The notes under the pieces: generated by a model | What the model saw: only the letters and a program-made list of their open reading frames with translations | What the model was told of the DNA's origin: nothing | Database searches by the model: none | NCBI GenBank assembly: GCA_963779735.1 | Contig: CAVZZJ010000013.1 | Span: 1-64,000, forward strand | Source of the DNA: Bog-473 sp963779735 | GTDB taxonomy: Bacteria; Actinomycetota; Acidimicrobiia; Acidimicrobiales; RAAP-2 | Direction of reading: 5' to 3' | DNA length: 64,000 nt | Made by a program: the position numbers and the translations under genes | Shown: in pieces, positions 34,470 to 42,978 of the stretch | How positions within the stretch are numbered: position 1 is the stretch's first letter | Layout of the letters: each line of letters begins with the position of its first letter

Positions 34470-34574
34470 CGTTCCTCCCTTGCGTCCGAAAGCGCTTCGA
34501 TTCTCCGACCCCAGGGTACCGCCTCGTGAAAAGGTTTGCACCGATGAGGTGATGGGACAGCGCGACCGACCGAC

Positions 34575-35813
34575 TCACGCGAGGCCGCGCAGGCGCGTCG
34601 CCTCTGACACGCGGGCAATCCCGACCATGTACGCAGCCGTGCGGAGATCAACGCCGCGCTGGACATGGCACTCCCAGACCTTCCGGAAGGCGCGGTTCAA
34701 GAAGGCCAGGAGCTCCTCGTTGAACCGCGCCTGCGACCAACGGAAGGCCGTGAGATTAGATGTCCATTCGAAGTAGCTCCCCGTGACTCCTCCGGCGTTG
34801 GCAAGAATGTCGGGCACCACGATCACCCCGCGCTCGGCCAGGATGGCGTCCGCGTCTGGGGAGAGGGGATGGTTGGCCGCCTCCACGATGAGTGGCGTGT
34901 GCACCTTCGAAACATTGCTCGCGTCTATGGCGTTCTCCATGGCCGCGGGCACCAGCACATCGCAGTCGAGGGCCAACAAGTCCGCGTTGCTCAGGAACTC
35001 ACCCTCACCCGCCTCCTTGAGGAGCACCCCCGGGCGAACCTCGGCAAGCAGGGCCGCCACATCAATGCCGCCAGGAGCGTAACGACCGCCCGACACGTCC
35101 GATACACCGATGACGACGGCACCTTGCTCGGCCGCGAACTGAGCGACGTGGCGACCGACATTGCCGAAACCCTGAATGACCACTCGCTGGCCGCGAAAGG
35201 CGCGTCCTTGGGCGGACAGCACCGACTTGGTGACCGCGACGACCCCCCGACCCGTGGCCTCGACCCGTCCGGGCATGCCCCCCAGATCGAGCGGCTTGCC
35301 GGTCACCACAGCCGGCGACCAACCCGCCCGCGACGAATACGCGTCCATGACCCAGCCCATGACTCTTGCATCGGTGTTGACGTCGGGCGCCAGGATGTCG
35401 GTGGTCGGGCCGATGACGCCCGAGATGGCGTGGGTGAAGCTCCGGGTCGCTGCCTCCAGCTCCCGGGAAGACAGCGTCGCCGGGTCGATGTTCATGCCCC
35501 CCTTGGCTCCTCCAAACGGCAGATCGAGAAGAGCCGACTTCCAGGTCATCAGCGACGCCAGGGCTCGAACCTCGTCAAGGTCGGTGTCTCGGTGGAACCG
35601 CAGGCCACCCTTGAACGGCCCGCGCGCGCCATTGTGCTGCACCCGGTACCCGCGGAACGACATGACCGAACCGTCGTCGGCATGAATGGGGACCTGCACA
35701 TCGACCTGCCGGTAGGGCTCCGCCAGCAGAATCCGAACGTCCTCTTCAAGCTCGAGCAACGTCGCCGCCCGGTCGACGTAGCGAGTGACCGATTCGTAGA
35801 ACGAGGGGGCCAT
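34575..35813 (-). CDS. Glu/Leu/Phe/Val dehydrogenase, probably glutamate dehydrogenase
   Basis: The 412-residue hexameric-type amino-acid dehydrogenase shows GARGPFKGGLRFHRDTDLDE, the catalytic Lys in LPFGGAKGGMNIDP, DILAPDVNTDARVMGWVMD and the Rossmann segment VVIQGFGNVGRHVAQFAAEQ. The order and motifs fit NAD(P)-glutamate dehydrogenase. It interconverts 2-oxoglutarate and glutamate, which may supply or drain co-substrate for the two 2-oxoglutarate oxygenases nearby, though this link is inference. It ends near the amidohydrolase on the minus strand. Confidence 0.93.
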   Translation of the reverse strand: MAPSFYESVTRYVDRAATLLELEEDVRILLAEPYRQVDVQVPIHADDGSVMSFRGYRVQHNGARGPFKGGLRFHRDTDLDEVRALASLMTWKSALLDLPFGGAKGGMNIDPATLSSRELEAATRSFTHAISGVIGPTTDILAPDVNTDARVMGWVMDAYSSRAGWSPAVVTGKPLDLGGMPGRVEATGRGVVAVTKSVLSAQGRAFRGQRVVIQGFGNVGRHVAQFAAEQGAVVIGVSDVSGGRYAPGGIDVAALLAEVRPGVLLKEAGEGEFLSNADLLALDCDVLVPAAMENAIDASNVSKVHTPLIVEAANHPLSPDADAILAERGVIVVPDILANAGGVTGSYFEWTSNLTAFRWSQARFNEELLAFLNRAFRKVWECHVQRGVDLRTAAYMVGIARVSEATRLRGLA

Positions 35814-35866
35814 GCCTGTGAGGCTACCCCTATCGATAGTCCCTGCTCAGAACCGACGGGGCGGCT

Positions 35867-36778
35867 TTAGGGTTCGTGTCGCGTGATCTCGCCGAGGCGG
35901 AGCGGATCAACCACGATCTCCGTGCCGCCCGGCACACCGGCCGAGCCCGATCTCTCCAGTTGACACAGCACTGCTCTCGGATCGGCAGTCGTGCTGTACA
36001 CGTAGGTCCTTCGAGCACCGACTCGTCGTTTGTACCTGTCGGCAAACCACCGTGCGCGATCGGCGTCCGGTGTCCATGACATCCCGAGTCGTCTGTTCGA
36101 TGCCGCGCCCCGGTAGATCGCCAGCGGTTCGTCTGGTTGAGGGTAGTGGGCGTCTCGGAACAGAGGGATCCACCATCTTCGAGGAAAGTTGCTCTCCGGA
36201 AAATCGGCGGCCGACCACACGGGGGCGAGCACTTCCCGGAGGAAAGTGCTCCGATAGGCGTCCCGGTCCTCTACGGAAAGGCCCGGCCACTTCATGCCCT
36301 CGATCCACGTATTGAGCAGATCGGGCCCGTCGTTCCGCTCACGCGTGCCCACCAGGCTGGTGAAGATCTCTGCTGGAGTGGCCTGCCGGTGCTCGTCGGC
36401 GAACTGCTCCGCACTGGCCCGATCGGGCAGTTCGATCAAGCCCCACTCGAGCAAGTTCGTCACCGTGGGCGGAGTCTCGAACAGCCACAGTGCGTCGAGT
36501 TGGTCTATCCCACCTCCGAGATCTCCCGCATGGCCGACTGGACCGACACCTCCGAGCCGGTCCAGGAGCCGCCTTCCCCTGTCCGCGGACTGATTCAACT
36601 CAACGATCGCTCGACCAACGGCCGCGAACGGGTGCGGGCAACGACACTCGGGGTTGGAACAGTACCCGCACCGGCCTTCATGGCAGTACCGGCACATTCC
36701 TGCCGGGACCGTTTCGCACGCGTCTTGATCGAAGGGCACGGCGGCGATCCGCGGAGCTTGCAGCGAGTAATTTGCCAT
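35867..36778 (-). CDS. Cys-rich zinc-finger protein with ADP-ribosyltransferase-like C-terminus
   Basis: The ~303-residue protein has an N-terminal Cys cluster, C-x2-C-x4-C-x2-C-x4-C-x-C-x-H near residues 29-49, probably binding zinc. The C-terminal 100 residues read PLAIYRGAASNRRLGMSWTP then DADRARWFADRY, TYVYSTTADPRAVLCQLE and GGTEIVVDP. The YRG, G-x-SWT and A-x-x-FA pattern resembles ADP-ribosyltransferase-fold toxins or effectors with an R-S-E core. No signal peptide. Start at ATG 36778 has no clear ribosome site. It is not a familiar family; the ART assignment is inference from motif order only. Confidence 0.6.
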   Translation of the reverse strand: MANYSLQAPRIAAVPFDQDACETVPAGMCRYCHEGRCGYCSNPECRCPHPFAAVGRAIVELNQSADRGRRLLDRLGGVGPVGHAGDLGGGIDQLDALWLFETPPTVTNLLEWGLIELPDRASAEQFADEHRQATPAEIFTSLVGTRERNDGPDLLNTWIEGMKWPGLSVEDRDAYRSTFLREVLAPVWSAADFPESNFPRRWWIPLFRDAHYPQPDEPLAIYRGAASNRRLGMSWTPDADRARWFADRYKRRVGARRTYVYSTTADPRAVLCQLERSGSAGVPGGTEIVVDPLRLGEITRHEP

Positions 36779-37339
36779 GTCCAAACGGTATCTTCAGCGC
36801 CCGCCGATCCGGTGGATTCTCCCATCAGTCGCGTCGAGCTCACGGTCGCAAGCAGACAATGCGGATGCAGGGAGGGCGCGTTCGGCGCGGGGGCATCGGC
36901 GGTGTCACCAGGCTCCATGAGCACGGCGAAGATTCGTAGCCGATCGACACGTCGGTTCCACCCTGGCATCCGCGAAGGTCGTCGTGATCTTCATCGTCCC
37001 GCTCGGTGTCCGATCCACCGTCTCGAGCTCGAGTTCACGACGGGTCGTTCGTGGTTCACCGGTCCGACGAAGGAGCCGTGGCGGCGCCGGCCGGCGCGGT
37101 GGCCTCGCCGGTCGAGGTCGGCGAATCCTACGGGTCCACGTGCAACGACCCGACCGACGTCGAGTGGACTCGGGCTCCCCGGCTGGCCCCGTTTCCCGAT
37201 CTCCGGGCCGCGACCGCTCTTCAGGATTTGCGATATCCGATTATCTCTAAATCAGATCGACCATTCAATAATGATTGCTTAAGCAGATATATGATCTATA
37301 CTTTCACCATCGTCCCTTACGAGATTGAGGAGGTGTGAC
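36779..37339. other. 550-bp gene-free region with AT-rich promoter
   Basis: No gene is supported here. The right end is AT-rich. TGCTTAAGCA (37276-37285) is a perfect 10-bp palindrome, and TTGCTT (37275-37280) plus TATACT (37297-37302) have a 16-bp spacing, which makes a plausible -35/-10 pair for the cyclic-nucleotide-binding gene. The palindrome overlaps the -35, a natural site for repression. Confidence 0.45.
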
Positions 37340-37750
37340 ATGGGCGCACCCAAGAGATTGGAGATCGCCGAGATCGGACTGTTCGCCGACTGCACCAGGA
37401 CGCAGCTGAAGAGGATCCGCTCCCTCACGACGTACCTGCAGTTGCCAAAGGACCGCGTCCTCATGCGAGAGGGGAGCACGGCGCACGAGTTCATCATCAT
37501 CGACAGCGGCACGGCGCTCGTCTCACGACAGACCGACCAGGGAGTCACCGAGGTCGCGAATGTGGGCAGCGGTGAGTTCCTGGGTGAGATTGCCCTACTG
37601 ACGGGTTCTCGTCGGACGGCCACCGTCACCGCGACCTCAGACCTCGGAATCCTCGTGAGCTCGGCGAGTGAGTTCCGTTCAATCTTGGAGATCGCTCCGT
37701 CGGTGGCTGACAAGGTGGTCCACACCTCCCTCGCCCGGGCGGCGGCGTAG
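37340..37750 (+). CDS. Stand-alone cyclic-nucleotide-binding domain protein
   Basis: The 136-residue protein consists of one cNMP-binding beta-roll: LFADCTRTQLKRIRSLTTYL, REGSTAHEFIIIDSGTALVS and the phosphate-binding cassette GEFLGEIALLTGSRRTATV with the conserved Glu and Arg. It has no DNA-binding domain, so it is not a complete Crp/FNR regulator. GAGGAGG sits upstream of ATG 37340. It may sense cAMP as a regulatory subunit acting on a partner encoded elsewhere. Compared with Crp (about 220 residues) it stops right after the sensing domain. Confidence 0.88.
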   Translation: MGAPKRLEIAEIGLFADCTRTQLKRIRSLTTYLQLPKDRVLMREGSTAHEFIIIDSGTALVSRQTDQGVTEVANVGSGEFLGEIALLTGSRRTATVTATSDLGILVSSASEFRSILEIAPSVADKVVHTSLARAAA

Positions 37751-37990
37751 CGGCCGACCTACCGCTCGACGCCGGCTATCTCGTTCGTCGTGAGTTGCGA
37801 GACCCAGCGTGAGGCCGCTGGAGCGGGCGAAGACCCGGGCCCCCGGTGACTGCAACCGGCATTGGCGGCGGCATCCTCAGTCACAGCCAAGATTTATCAT
37901 TCTCATACCTTTCGTTGACCTGGCGTACAGATCCACACGGTTCAATGCCTTCATAACGGATTCAGATAAGACTCCAGCCGAAGGAGACAC

Positions 37991-39679
37991 ATGACCGACG
38001 AAGGACTCGAACAGCCGATCGAAGGCGCCGACAACGCTCAAGAGCAGGACACGCCTCCATTCCCGATGCCGTGGGTGCAAGGCGCGCCGACCCCGCCGCC
38101 GGTCCCGCCACCGACCGGGGGGGCTTACAACGCCCCAGACCAGCAGACGCCTCCATTCCCGATGCCGTGGGTGCAAGGCGCGCCGCCCCCGCCTGCCCCG
38201 CCGGTGCCGCCACCGCCGCCTCAGGGGCCACCCTACGGCTCCTACGCCCTGGGCGCGTTGGAGGGCAACCCTCACCTCGCGGCGCCCGGAGGCGGGGGCT
38301 ACGGCGGCGCGCCGCCCAACGCGTACTCGGGCTGGGCGCCCTCGGCCGAACCTCCGGCGCAGCCCCCCAAGGTCGAGCGCAAGCACATCGGGGCGATGAT
38401 CGGGGCGGCGGCCGCAGTTGTTGCGCTGGCCGCCGGCGTGGGCATCGGCCATGTCGCGTGGACGGGTAGTTCGTCGCCTCCCTCCTCATCGGCCTCCTCC
38501 GGTACGAACCCGTCGGCCGGCTCGGGCTCATCGAACTTCCCCGGCTCTGGCTCCTCTGGCTCCTCTGGCTCCTCTGGCTCCTCTGGCTCCTCTGGCTCCT
38601 CTGGGTCGTCAGGCTCCTCGGGGTCGTCAGGCCCGAGTGACGTCTCGGCCATCGCCGACAAGGTGGACCCGGGTTTGGTCGACGTGAACACGACGCTCGG
38701 CTATGCGCAAGAACAAGCCGCAGGAACCGGAATCGTGCTGACATCCTCAGGAGAGGTACTGACCAACAACCACGTGATTGACGGAGCCACCACCATTAGC
38801 GTGACCGATGTCGGGAACGGCAAGACCTACTCGGCCAGCGTGGTCGGCTACAACCGCACGAAGGACATTGCCGTCCTGCAACTCCATGGCGCCTCGGGCC
38901 TGCAGACCGCGAGCATTGGGAACTCGTCCAATGTTTCGGTGGGCGAGGACATCGTCGGCATTGGCAACGCCGGAGGCACCGGGGGTACTCCCAGCGCGGT
39001 CGGAGGGACGGTCACCGCCCTCAACCAGTCCATCACCGCCAGCGATGAGGGCGACGGAAGCTCTGAGCAACTGACCGGACTCATTGAGACCAACGCCGAC
39101 ATACAGCCCGGCGATTCGGGTGGCTCTCTCGTCGACACTTCCGGTCAGGTCCTAGGGGTGGACACGGCGGCCTCAGCGGGCTTCTCCTTCCAGTCCTCGG
39201 GACAGTCGTCCGGCAACCAGGGCTACGCCATCCCCATAAACGAGGCGATCGCCATCGCCAGCGCGATCGAGGCGGGTGACGCATCGTCGACCGTCCACAT
39301 CGGTGCCACAGGCTTTCTGGGTGTCGAGGTCGCACAGGGCAGCTGTTCGGACAGCGGTTCCGGTTCTGGTTCCGGATTCGGGTTCGGGGGTGGCTTCGGT
39401 GGCTTCGGCGGGAGCGGCGGGAGCGGCTCGGGCAGTGGATCCACGGCTTCGGGAGCGGCGGTGTGTTCGGTGATCACCAGCTCGCCGGCTCAAGAAGCGG
39501 GACTCGCCGAGGGAGACGTCATCACATCGCTCAACAACCAGAACGTCGCCTCCCCGAGCGCGCTGACCAATCTGCTCGAGCCGTACCACCCCGGCGACAA
39601 GGTGACGATCGGCTGGACGGACTCGTCGGGTCAGTCGCACACCGCCAGCGTGCAACTGACCTCGGGGCCGCCACAATAG
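37991..39679 (+). CDS. Membrane-anchored HtrA/DegP-like serine protease with PDZ domain
   Basis: The 562-residue protein has a Pro-rich cytoplasmic N-terminus (two TPPFPMPWVQGAP units), one transmembrane helix (IGAMIGAAAAVVALAAGVGI), a Ser/Gly linker, a trypsin-like domain with His261 in TNNHVIDG, Asp292 in TKDIAVLQL and Ser376 in QPGDSGGSLVD, and a C-terminal PDZ domain broken by a Gly/Ser-rich insertion (CSVITSSPAQEAGLAEGDVI). This is the type II topology of actinobacterial envelope-stress proteases. AAGGAGA precedes ATG 37991. The protease domain would face the outside. Confidence 0.93.
   Translation: MTDEGLEQPIEGADNAQEQDTPPFPMPWVQGAPTPPPVPPPTGGAYNAPDQQTPPFPMPWVQGAPPPPAPPVPPPPPQGPPYGSYALGALEGNPHLAAPGGGGYGGAPPNAYSGWAPSAEPPAQPPKVERKHIGAMIGAAAAVVALAAGVGIGHVAWTGSSSPPSSSASSGTNPSAGSGSSNFPGSGSSGSSGSSGSSGSSGSSGSSGSSGSSGPSDVSAIADKVDPGLVDVNTTLGYAQEQAAGTGIVLTSSGEVLTNNHVIDGATTISVTDVGNGKTYSASVVGYNRTKDIAVLQLHGASGLQTASIGNSSNVSVGEDIVGIGNAGGTGGTPSAVGGTVTALNQSITASDEGDGSSEQLTGLIETNADIQPGDSGGSLVDTSGQVLGVDTAASAGFSFQSSGQSSGNQGYAIPINEAIAIASAIEAGDASSTVHIGATGFLGVEVAQGSCSDSGSGSGSGFGFGGGFGGFGGSGGSGSGSGSTASGAAVCSVITSSPAQEAGLAEGDVITSLNNQNVASPSALTNLLEPYHPGDKVTIGWTDSSGQSHTASVQLTSGPPQ
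38051..38184. repeat. Exact 38-bp duplication within the protease gene (38051-38088 and 38147-38184)
   Basis: An identical 38-bp segment encoding TPPFPMPWVQGAP occurs twice, 96 bp (32 codons) apart, in the Pro-rich N-terminal region. Perfect identity at third positions indicates a recent tandem duplication or gene conversion. The unit could bind a cytoplasmic partner. Confidence 0.9.
38549..38602. repeat. Six tandem 9-bp repeats (GGCTCCTCT) plus degenerate copies to 38629
   Basis: Six exact copies of GGCTCCTCT, then degenerate GGGTCGTCA/GGCTCCTCG units, encode a Gly-Ser-Ser linker between the membrane helix and the protease domain. Slippage would lengthen or shorten the extracytoplasmic tether in steps of three residues. 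Confidence 0.92.
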
Positions 39680-39739
39680 GTCGCTAGGATCCACCCGTCA
39701 CCTGGCCTGTTTTCCCGCAGGCCAGGTGACGTAGCGACC
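39679..39739. terminator. Large hairpin after the protease gene
   Basis: GTCACCTGGCCTG (39697-39709) pairs perfectly with CAGGCCAGGTGAC (39718-39730) around an 8-nt loop. An outer arm GGTCGCTA/TAGCGACC (39679-39686 and 39732-39739) extends the stem with a 10-nt bulge on one side. It starts at the protease stop codon. No U-tract follows, so it may be a GC-type terminator or an mRNA 3' end stabiliser. Confidence 0.75.
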
Positions 39740-39868
39740 CGTTGCGAGAGTCCTAGCGCACGACGTTTGTGGAGCTCGCGGTCATCTCACTTTGACACCT
39801 CGGGTGCCAAAAGCACAGCGACCGGCCGCCCCCGTCTGCGGTCCGGATTCCTAATCCTTACCGACCCG

Positions 39869-40216
39869 CTATGGCTTACCGGCAGCCACCCAACTATTTA
39901 CCCGGCTATCACTGATTCTCCGGGCGGTTGCCATGTTCGCCCACGCCCGGAAGCGCGCCTTTTCGTCGCTACTCAACTGGGAAAATAGAGTTTTTTCGCT
40001 AGACCCGGCGGTTGAACGGACCACACGGGTGCGACCAGAGCTACCGCTCGCGCGACCCTTCTCAATAAATGGCGCAAAGGCAGCTCGCACGCGATCAGCA
40101 TTGGTCTTGTTCACATCTATTTCATAGGATTTTCCATCCAAGGCGAAATGCACGGTTTCGACGGCGTCCCCTCCGTCCATATCGTCGGTCAGTTTGACTA
40201 CTACCGTTTTTGCCAT
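39869..40216 (-). CDS. lsr2: Lsr2-family nucleoid-associated protein, divergent C-terminus
   Basis: The 115-residue protein has the Lsr2 oligomerisation domain (TVVVKLTDDMDGGDAVETVH followed by FALDGKSYEIDVNKTNA) and the C-terminal helical domain (DEKARFRAWANMATARRISD followed by SRVNSWVAA). The hallmark RGR minor-groove motif, normally at that place, reads DSR here, so AT-rich DNA binding may be weaker or altered. Lsr2 silences foreign AT-rich DNA in actinobacteria. The gene itself lies in an AT-richer pocket. No Shine-Dalgarno is visible; a CATTAT -10-like element ends about 7 nt before the ATG, which would give a leaderless mRNA. Confidence 0.85.
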   Translation of the reverse strand: MAKTVVVKLTDDMDGGDAVETVHFALDGKSYEIDVNKTNADRVRAAFAPFIEKGRASGSSGRTRVVRSTAGSSEKTLFSQLSSDEKARFRAWANMATARRISDSRVNSWVAAGKP

Positions 40217-40560
40217 GGATCAATAATGCCAGACCGCCGCGACTCGGTCGAATCGTTGAATAGCGGGTATCCAATGTTCTAACGGTCCGTTCGCAAGAAT
40301 TAGCCAAACGGCTGCTAGCCCTTGTGCCTTGCCAATTGGTGGCCCGTTTACCGGAATTGCAGTGTCACCTGGTCGGTTTCCCTGCGTCATTCGTCAATCG
40401 GGTGTGATTCTCGTAGGCTTCTCCTCGCCTCGGCGCGCCAGATTCGACCCCTTTTCCCCCTCCGTCGGATCTTGGTGCGTCGGGGCGCTTAAAGCTCGCA
40501 GCTAACGGGCCAACCTTCGGCCGCCATAGGGTGGACCATCAGATTCGATCGAATAGGACC
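40217..40560. other. Gene-free region upstream of lsr2
   Basis: The sequence is less GC-rich than its surroundings. It contains the likely minus-strand lsr2 promoter (TTCGAC and CATTAT about 18 bp apart next to the start codon) and 5' DNA of the small CxxC gene at 40561. No gene or long repeat is seen. Confidence 0.35.
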
Positions 40561-40800
40561 ATGAGCCGACGAAACAATGCGCCAGGCCGACGGCGCTACT
40601 CCCAAGAGGACGATCGCCCGCGTGGTCTTGGATCGCATTGGCGGGCAGACGGCGCTCCCAAAACGGTGTTCCGTTCTCGACAGGACGCGCTGCGGGCCTC
40701 GGGCGGGAGGCAGCTCGAATCGGGCGTCGCCCTGGAGGTCTACCGGTGCGACTTCTGCTCGTACTGGCATCTCACGAGCGCCGTCGGGCGGGAGCGATAG
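40561..40800 (+). CDS. Small Zn-knuckle-like protein
   Basis: The 79-residue basic protein has an N-terminal Arg-rich tail and a C-terminal YRCDFCSYWHLTSA (C-x2-C-x3-H) that may bind zinc. Similar short actinobacterial proteins end in YxCxxCxxWHLT. The middle part (FRSRQDALRASGGRQLESGV) resembles the spaced-residue region of that group. Function unknown; a nucleic-acid-binding role is possible from charge and CxxC. The ATG at 40561 has no clear ribosome site. Confidence 0.6.
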   Translation: MSRRNNAPGRRRYSQEDDRPRGLGSHWRADGAPKTVFRSRQDALRASGGRQLESGVALEVYRCDFCSYWHLTSAVGRER

Positions 40801-40947
40801 GGGTGTGCGTCCGCCCTCTCGGAGCCGGAGGGAAGGGTCGGGAGGCGGCGGGTGGCGACCCGTGGCCGAGCCGGGGCTCGCGCCCGGCCCTGACACGGGG
40901 AAGAACGGCCGATCGGAGCCGAAGTACGCTGGCCATGGCGGGTCGGA

Positions 40948-42279
40948 GTGAAAAGAGATCCCATGGCCGCAATCCTCGATCGCACACATCCCGAGTCGAC
41001 GCGGCAGGGCCCGACGCCCGAGGGAGGTAACCCCGCCCAGCCGGTCGATAGAGCGTGGCGGATCTGGGAGAGGCTGCGCGGCTGGGACCAGCGCTACGCC
41101 ATGGTGGTCGATACCACGATCGCCATCGGGCTGTTCTTGATCTCCACGGGATGGTTCGCATTCGCAATGGTTCCCCACTCCGACCTCTGGTTCGTCGCCG
41201 GCCTCACCGTTCCACTGATCTTGCGAAGGCGCGCCCCCATAGCGGTGTTCCTCGTCGTTGCCACCGTCGCCCTGGTTCAATGGTCGGTTACCGGCCCACT
41301 CCTCGCCGACTCGGCGCTTCTGGTCGCGCTCTACACGGTGACGGCCGAATGCGACTGGATCGCCGTCGTCGTGGCCACGTTGATCGTCGAAATCGGCGTG
41401 ATCATCGCCACGGCGCGTTGGACGCCGGTGGGGAACTACTTCAAGTCATTGGTCTTCCTGACGGGCATGACCTCTGCGGCCGTCCTGGCGGGTGTCGTCG
41501 TGCGTGCCCTGCGTAGCCAGATGGGTTGGCTGGCCGAGCGGGCGCAGCGACTCGAGTTCGAACGCGACCAACAGGCGGATCTCGCCGCGGCGACCGAGCG
41601 GGCGCGTATCGCCAGGGAGATGCACGATGTCGTGTCGCACAACATTCAGGTCATGGTCACGTTGGCCGATGCGGCAGCCATCGCGCAACGCGCCGACCCG
41701 CAACGGGCAGCCGAAACGATGGCAGAGGTGTCTGGCACCGGCCGTCAGGCGCTCAGTGATATGCGGCGGATGCTCGGCCTGTTGCGCGAGGGGGCGGAGG
41801 GGTCGGCGGGGGCAGAAGCCGGTGGGCGGGATCGGCTCCATTCCGACGCACTTGCACCGCAGCCCGGTCTCGCCGAGCTCGGCGCCCTGGTCGAGCGGGT
41901 GCGCTCCACCGGGCTGGAGGTACGCGTCGAGAGCTCGGGCGAACCGTTTGCCCTGTCGCCGGCCGCTGGTCTCACGGTCTACCGGATCGTCCAGGAGTCG
42001 TTGACCAATGCGCTCAAACACGCTGCGTCTGCCCACTCGGTGCGGGTGTCGCTCTCCTTCGACGACCCGGAAGTGAAGGTCCTGATCACCGACGACGGAC
42101 GTTCTTCATCGCCGCCACGGGCCGAAGCCCCGCCCGCTTCGGGAAGTGGGCACGGACTGGTGGGCATGAGGGAGCGTGCGGCGGCATTCGGAGGGATGCT
42201 CGTGGCCGGCCCGTTGACCGGTGGGGGGTGGCAGGTCGCCGCCACCCTGCGCGGATGCAAGGCGCCCGCCCCGTCGTGA
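40948..42279 (+). CDS. NarL-type sensor histidine kinase
   Basis: The 443-residue protein has 4-6 membrane segments (TTIAIGLFLISTGWFAFAMV, LWFVAGLTVPLILRRRAPIA, IVEIGVIIATARW, SLVFLTGMTSAAVLAGVVVR), a HisKA_3 dimerisation helix with phospho-His in IAREMHDVVSHNIQVMVTLA, and an HATPase_c domain (VQESLTNALKHASA and GHGLVGMRERAAAFGGMLVA). It ends with GTGA overlapping the response-regulator start, so they form a two-component pair. Start GTG 40948 or ATG 40963 are both possible. Signal unknown. Confidence 0.93.
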   Translation: MKRDPMAAILDRTHPESTRQGPTPEGGNPAQPVDRAWRIWERLRGWDQRYAMVVDTTIAIGLFLISTGWFAFAMVPHSDLWFVAGLTVPLILRRRAPIAVFLVVATVALVQWSVTGPLLADSALLVALYTVTAECDWIAVVVATLIVEIGVIIATARWTPVGNYFKSLVFLTGMTSAAVLAGVVVRALRSQMGWLAERAQRLEFERDQQADLAAATERARIAREMHDVVSHNIQVMVTLADAAAIAQRADPQRAAETMAEVSGTGRQALSDMRRMLGLLREGAEGSAGAEAGGRDRLHSDALAPQPGLAELGALVERVRSTGLEVRVESSGEPFALSPAAGLTVYRIVQESLTNALKHAASAHSVRVSLSFDDPEVKVLITDDGRSSSPPRAEAPPASGSGHGLVGMRERAAAFGGMLVAGPLTGGGWQVAATLRGCKAPAPS

Positions 42280-42953
42280 CCATTCGCGTCGTGCTGGCGG
42301 ATGATCAGGCCCTCTTGCGCAAGGGATTTCGGATGATCCTTGAAGCCGAGGACGACCTCACCGTGGTCGGAGAAGCGGGGGACGGCACCGACGCGGTGCG
42401 ACTGGTGGAGCTCTACGCGCCCGATGTCGTCCTCATGGACGTGCGCATGCCGTCACTTGACGGCATAGAAGCGACTCGCTCCATCACGACCTCGGGCTCG
42501 TCGAGCCGCGTCCTGATCCTGACCACGTTCGATCTCGATGAGTACGCGTTCAGCGCCCTCCGGGCCGGCGCCAGCGGGTTCGTGCTGAAGGACGTGCCAC
42601 CGAACGAGCTGGCCCAGGCCATCCGCACGGTGGCACGCGGTGACGCCGTCGTCTCCCCCCGGATCACCAAGAGGCTTCTGGAGGAGTACGCCCACCGGCT
42701 GCCGGTTCCGTCGGACGAAGGGCGCCAGGGTGACTCCATGTCGGCCGTGCTCGATCGTCTCACGGGACGGGAGCAAGAGGTGCTGTTTGCCGTGGCCGAC
42801 GGCCTTTCCAACGCCGAGATTGCAGAACGCCTCTTCGTTTCGGAGGCGACGGTGAAGTCCCACGTCGGGCGGATCCTGGCCAAGCTCGGGTTGCGGGACC
42901 GGGTGCAGGCGGTCGTGCTGGCCTATCAGACAGGGCTCGTGCGGCCGTCCTGA
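42276..42953 (+). CDS. LuxR/NarL-family response regulator
   Basis: The 225-residue protein has a receiver domain (TIRVVLADDQALLRKGFRMI, phospho-Asp in APDVVLMDVRMPSLDG, Thr in ILTTFDLDEYAF, Lys in FVLKDVPPNEL) and a C-terminal LuxR HTH (LTGREQEVLFAVADGLSNAE followed by IAERLFVSEATVKSHVGRIL). Its GTG start at 42276 overlaps the kinase stop. It completes a standard phosphorelay that controls unknown promoters. Confidence 0.95.
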   Translation: MTIRVVLADDQALLRKGFRMILEAEDDLTVVGEAGDGTDAVRLVELYAPDVVLMDVRMPSLDGIEATRSITTSGSSSRVLILTTFDLDEYAFSALRAGASGFVLKDVPPNELAQAIRTVARGDAVVSPRITKRLLEEYAHRLPVPSDEGRQGDSMSAVLDRLTGREQEVLFAVADGLSNAEIAERLFVSEATVKSHVGRILAKLGLRDRVQAVVLAYQTGLVRPS

Positions 42954-42978
42954 GCGAGTCGATCAGTACACTCCCTCC

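Noticed and set aside
36137..37282. 381-codon open frame on the plus strand
   Set aside because: It is antisense to the zinc/ART-like gene and runs into the gene-free AT region; no family motif, low-complexity Arg/Pro composition.
37006..37338. 110-codon plus-strand frame before the cNMP gene
   Set aside because: It ends inside the promoter and ribosome site, has no family motif and its last third is translated AT-rich promoter DNA.
38299..38691. Acidic Glu/Pro repeat protein on the minus strand
   Set aside because: It is the reverse reading of the Gly-Ser-Ser repeat in the protease gene.
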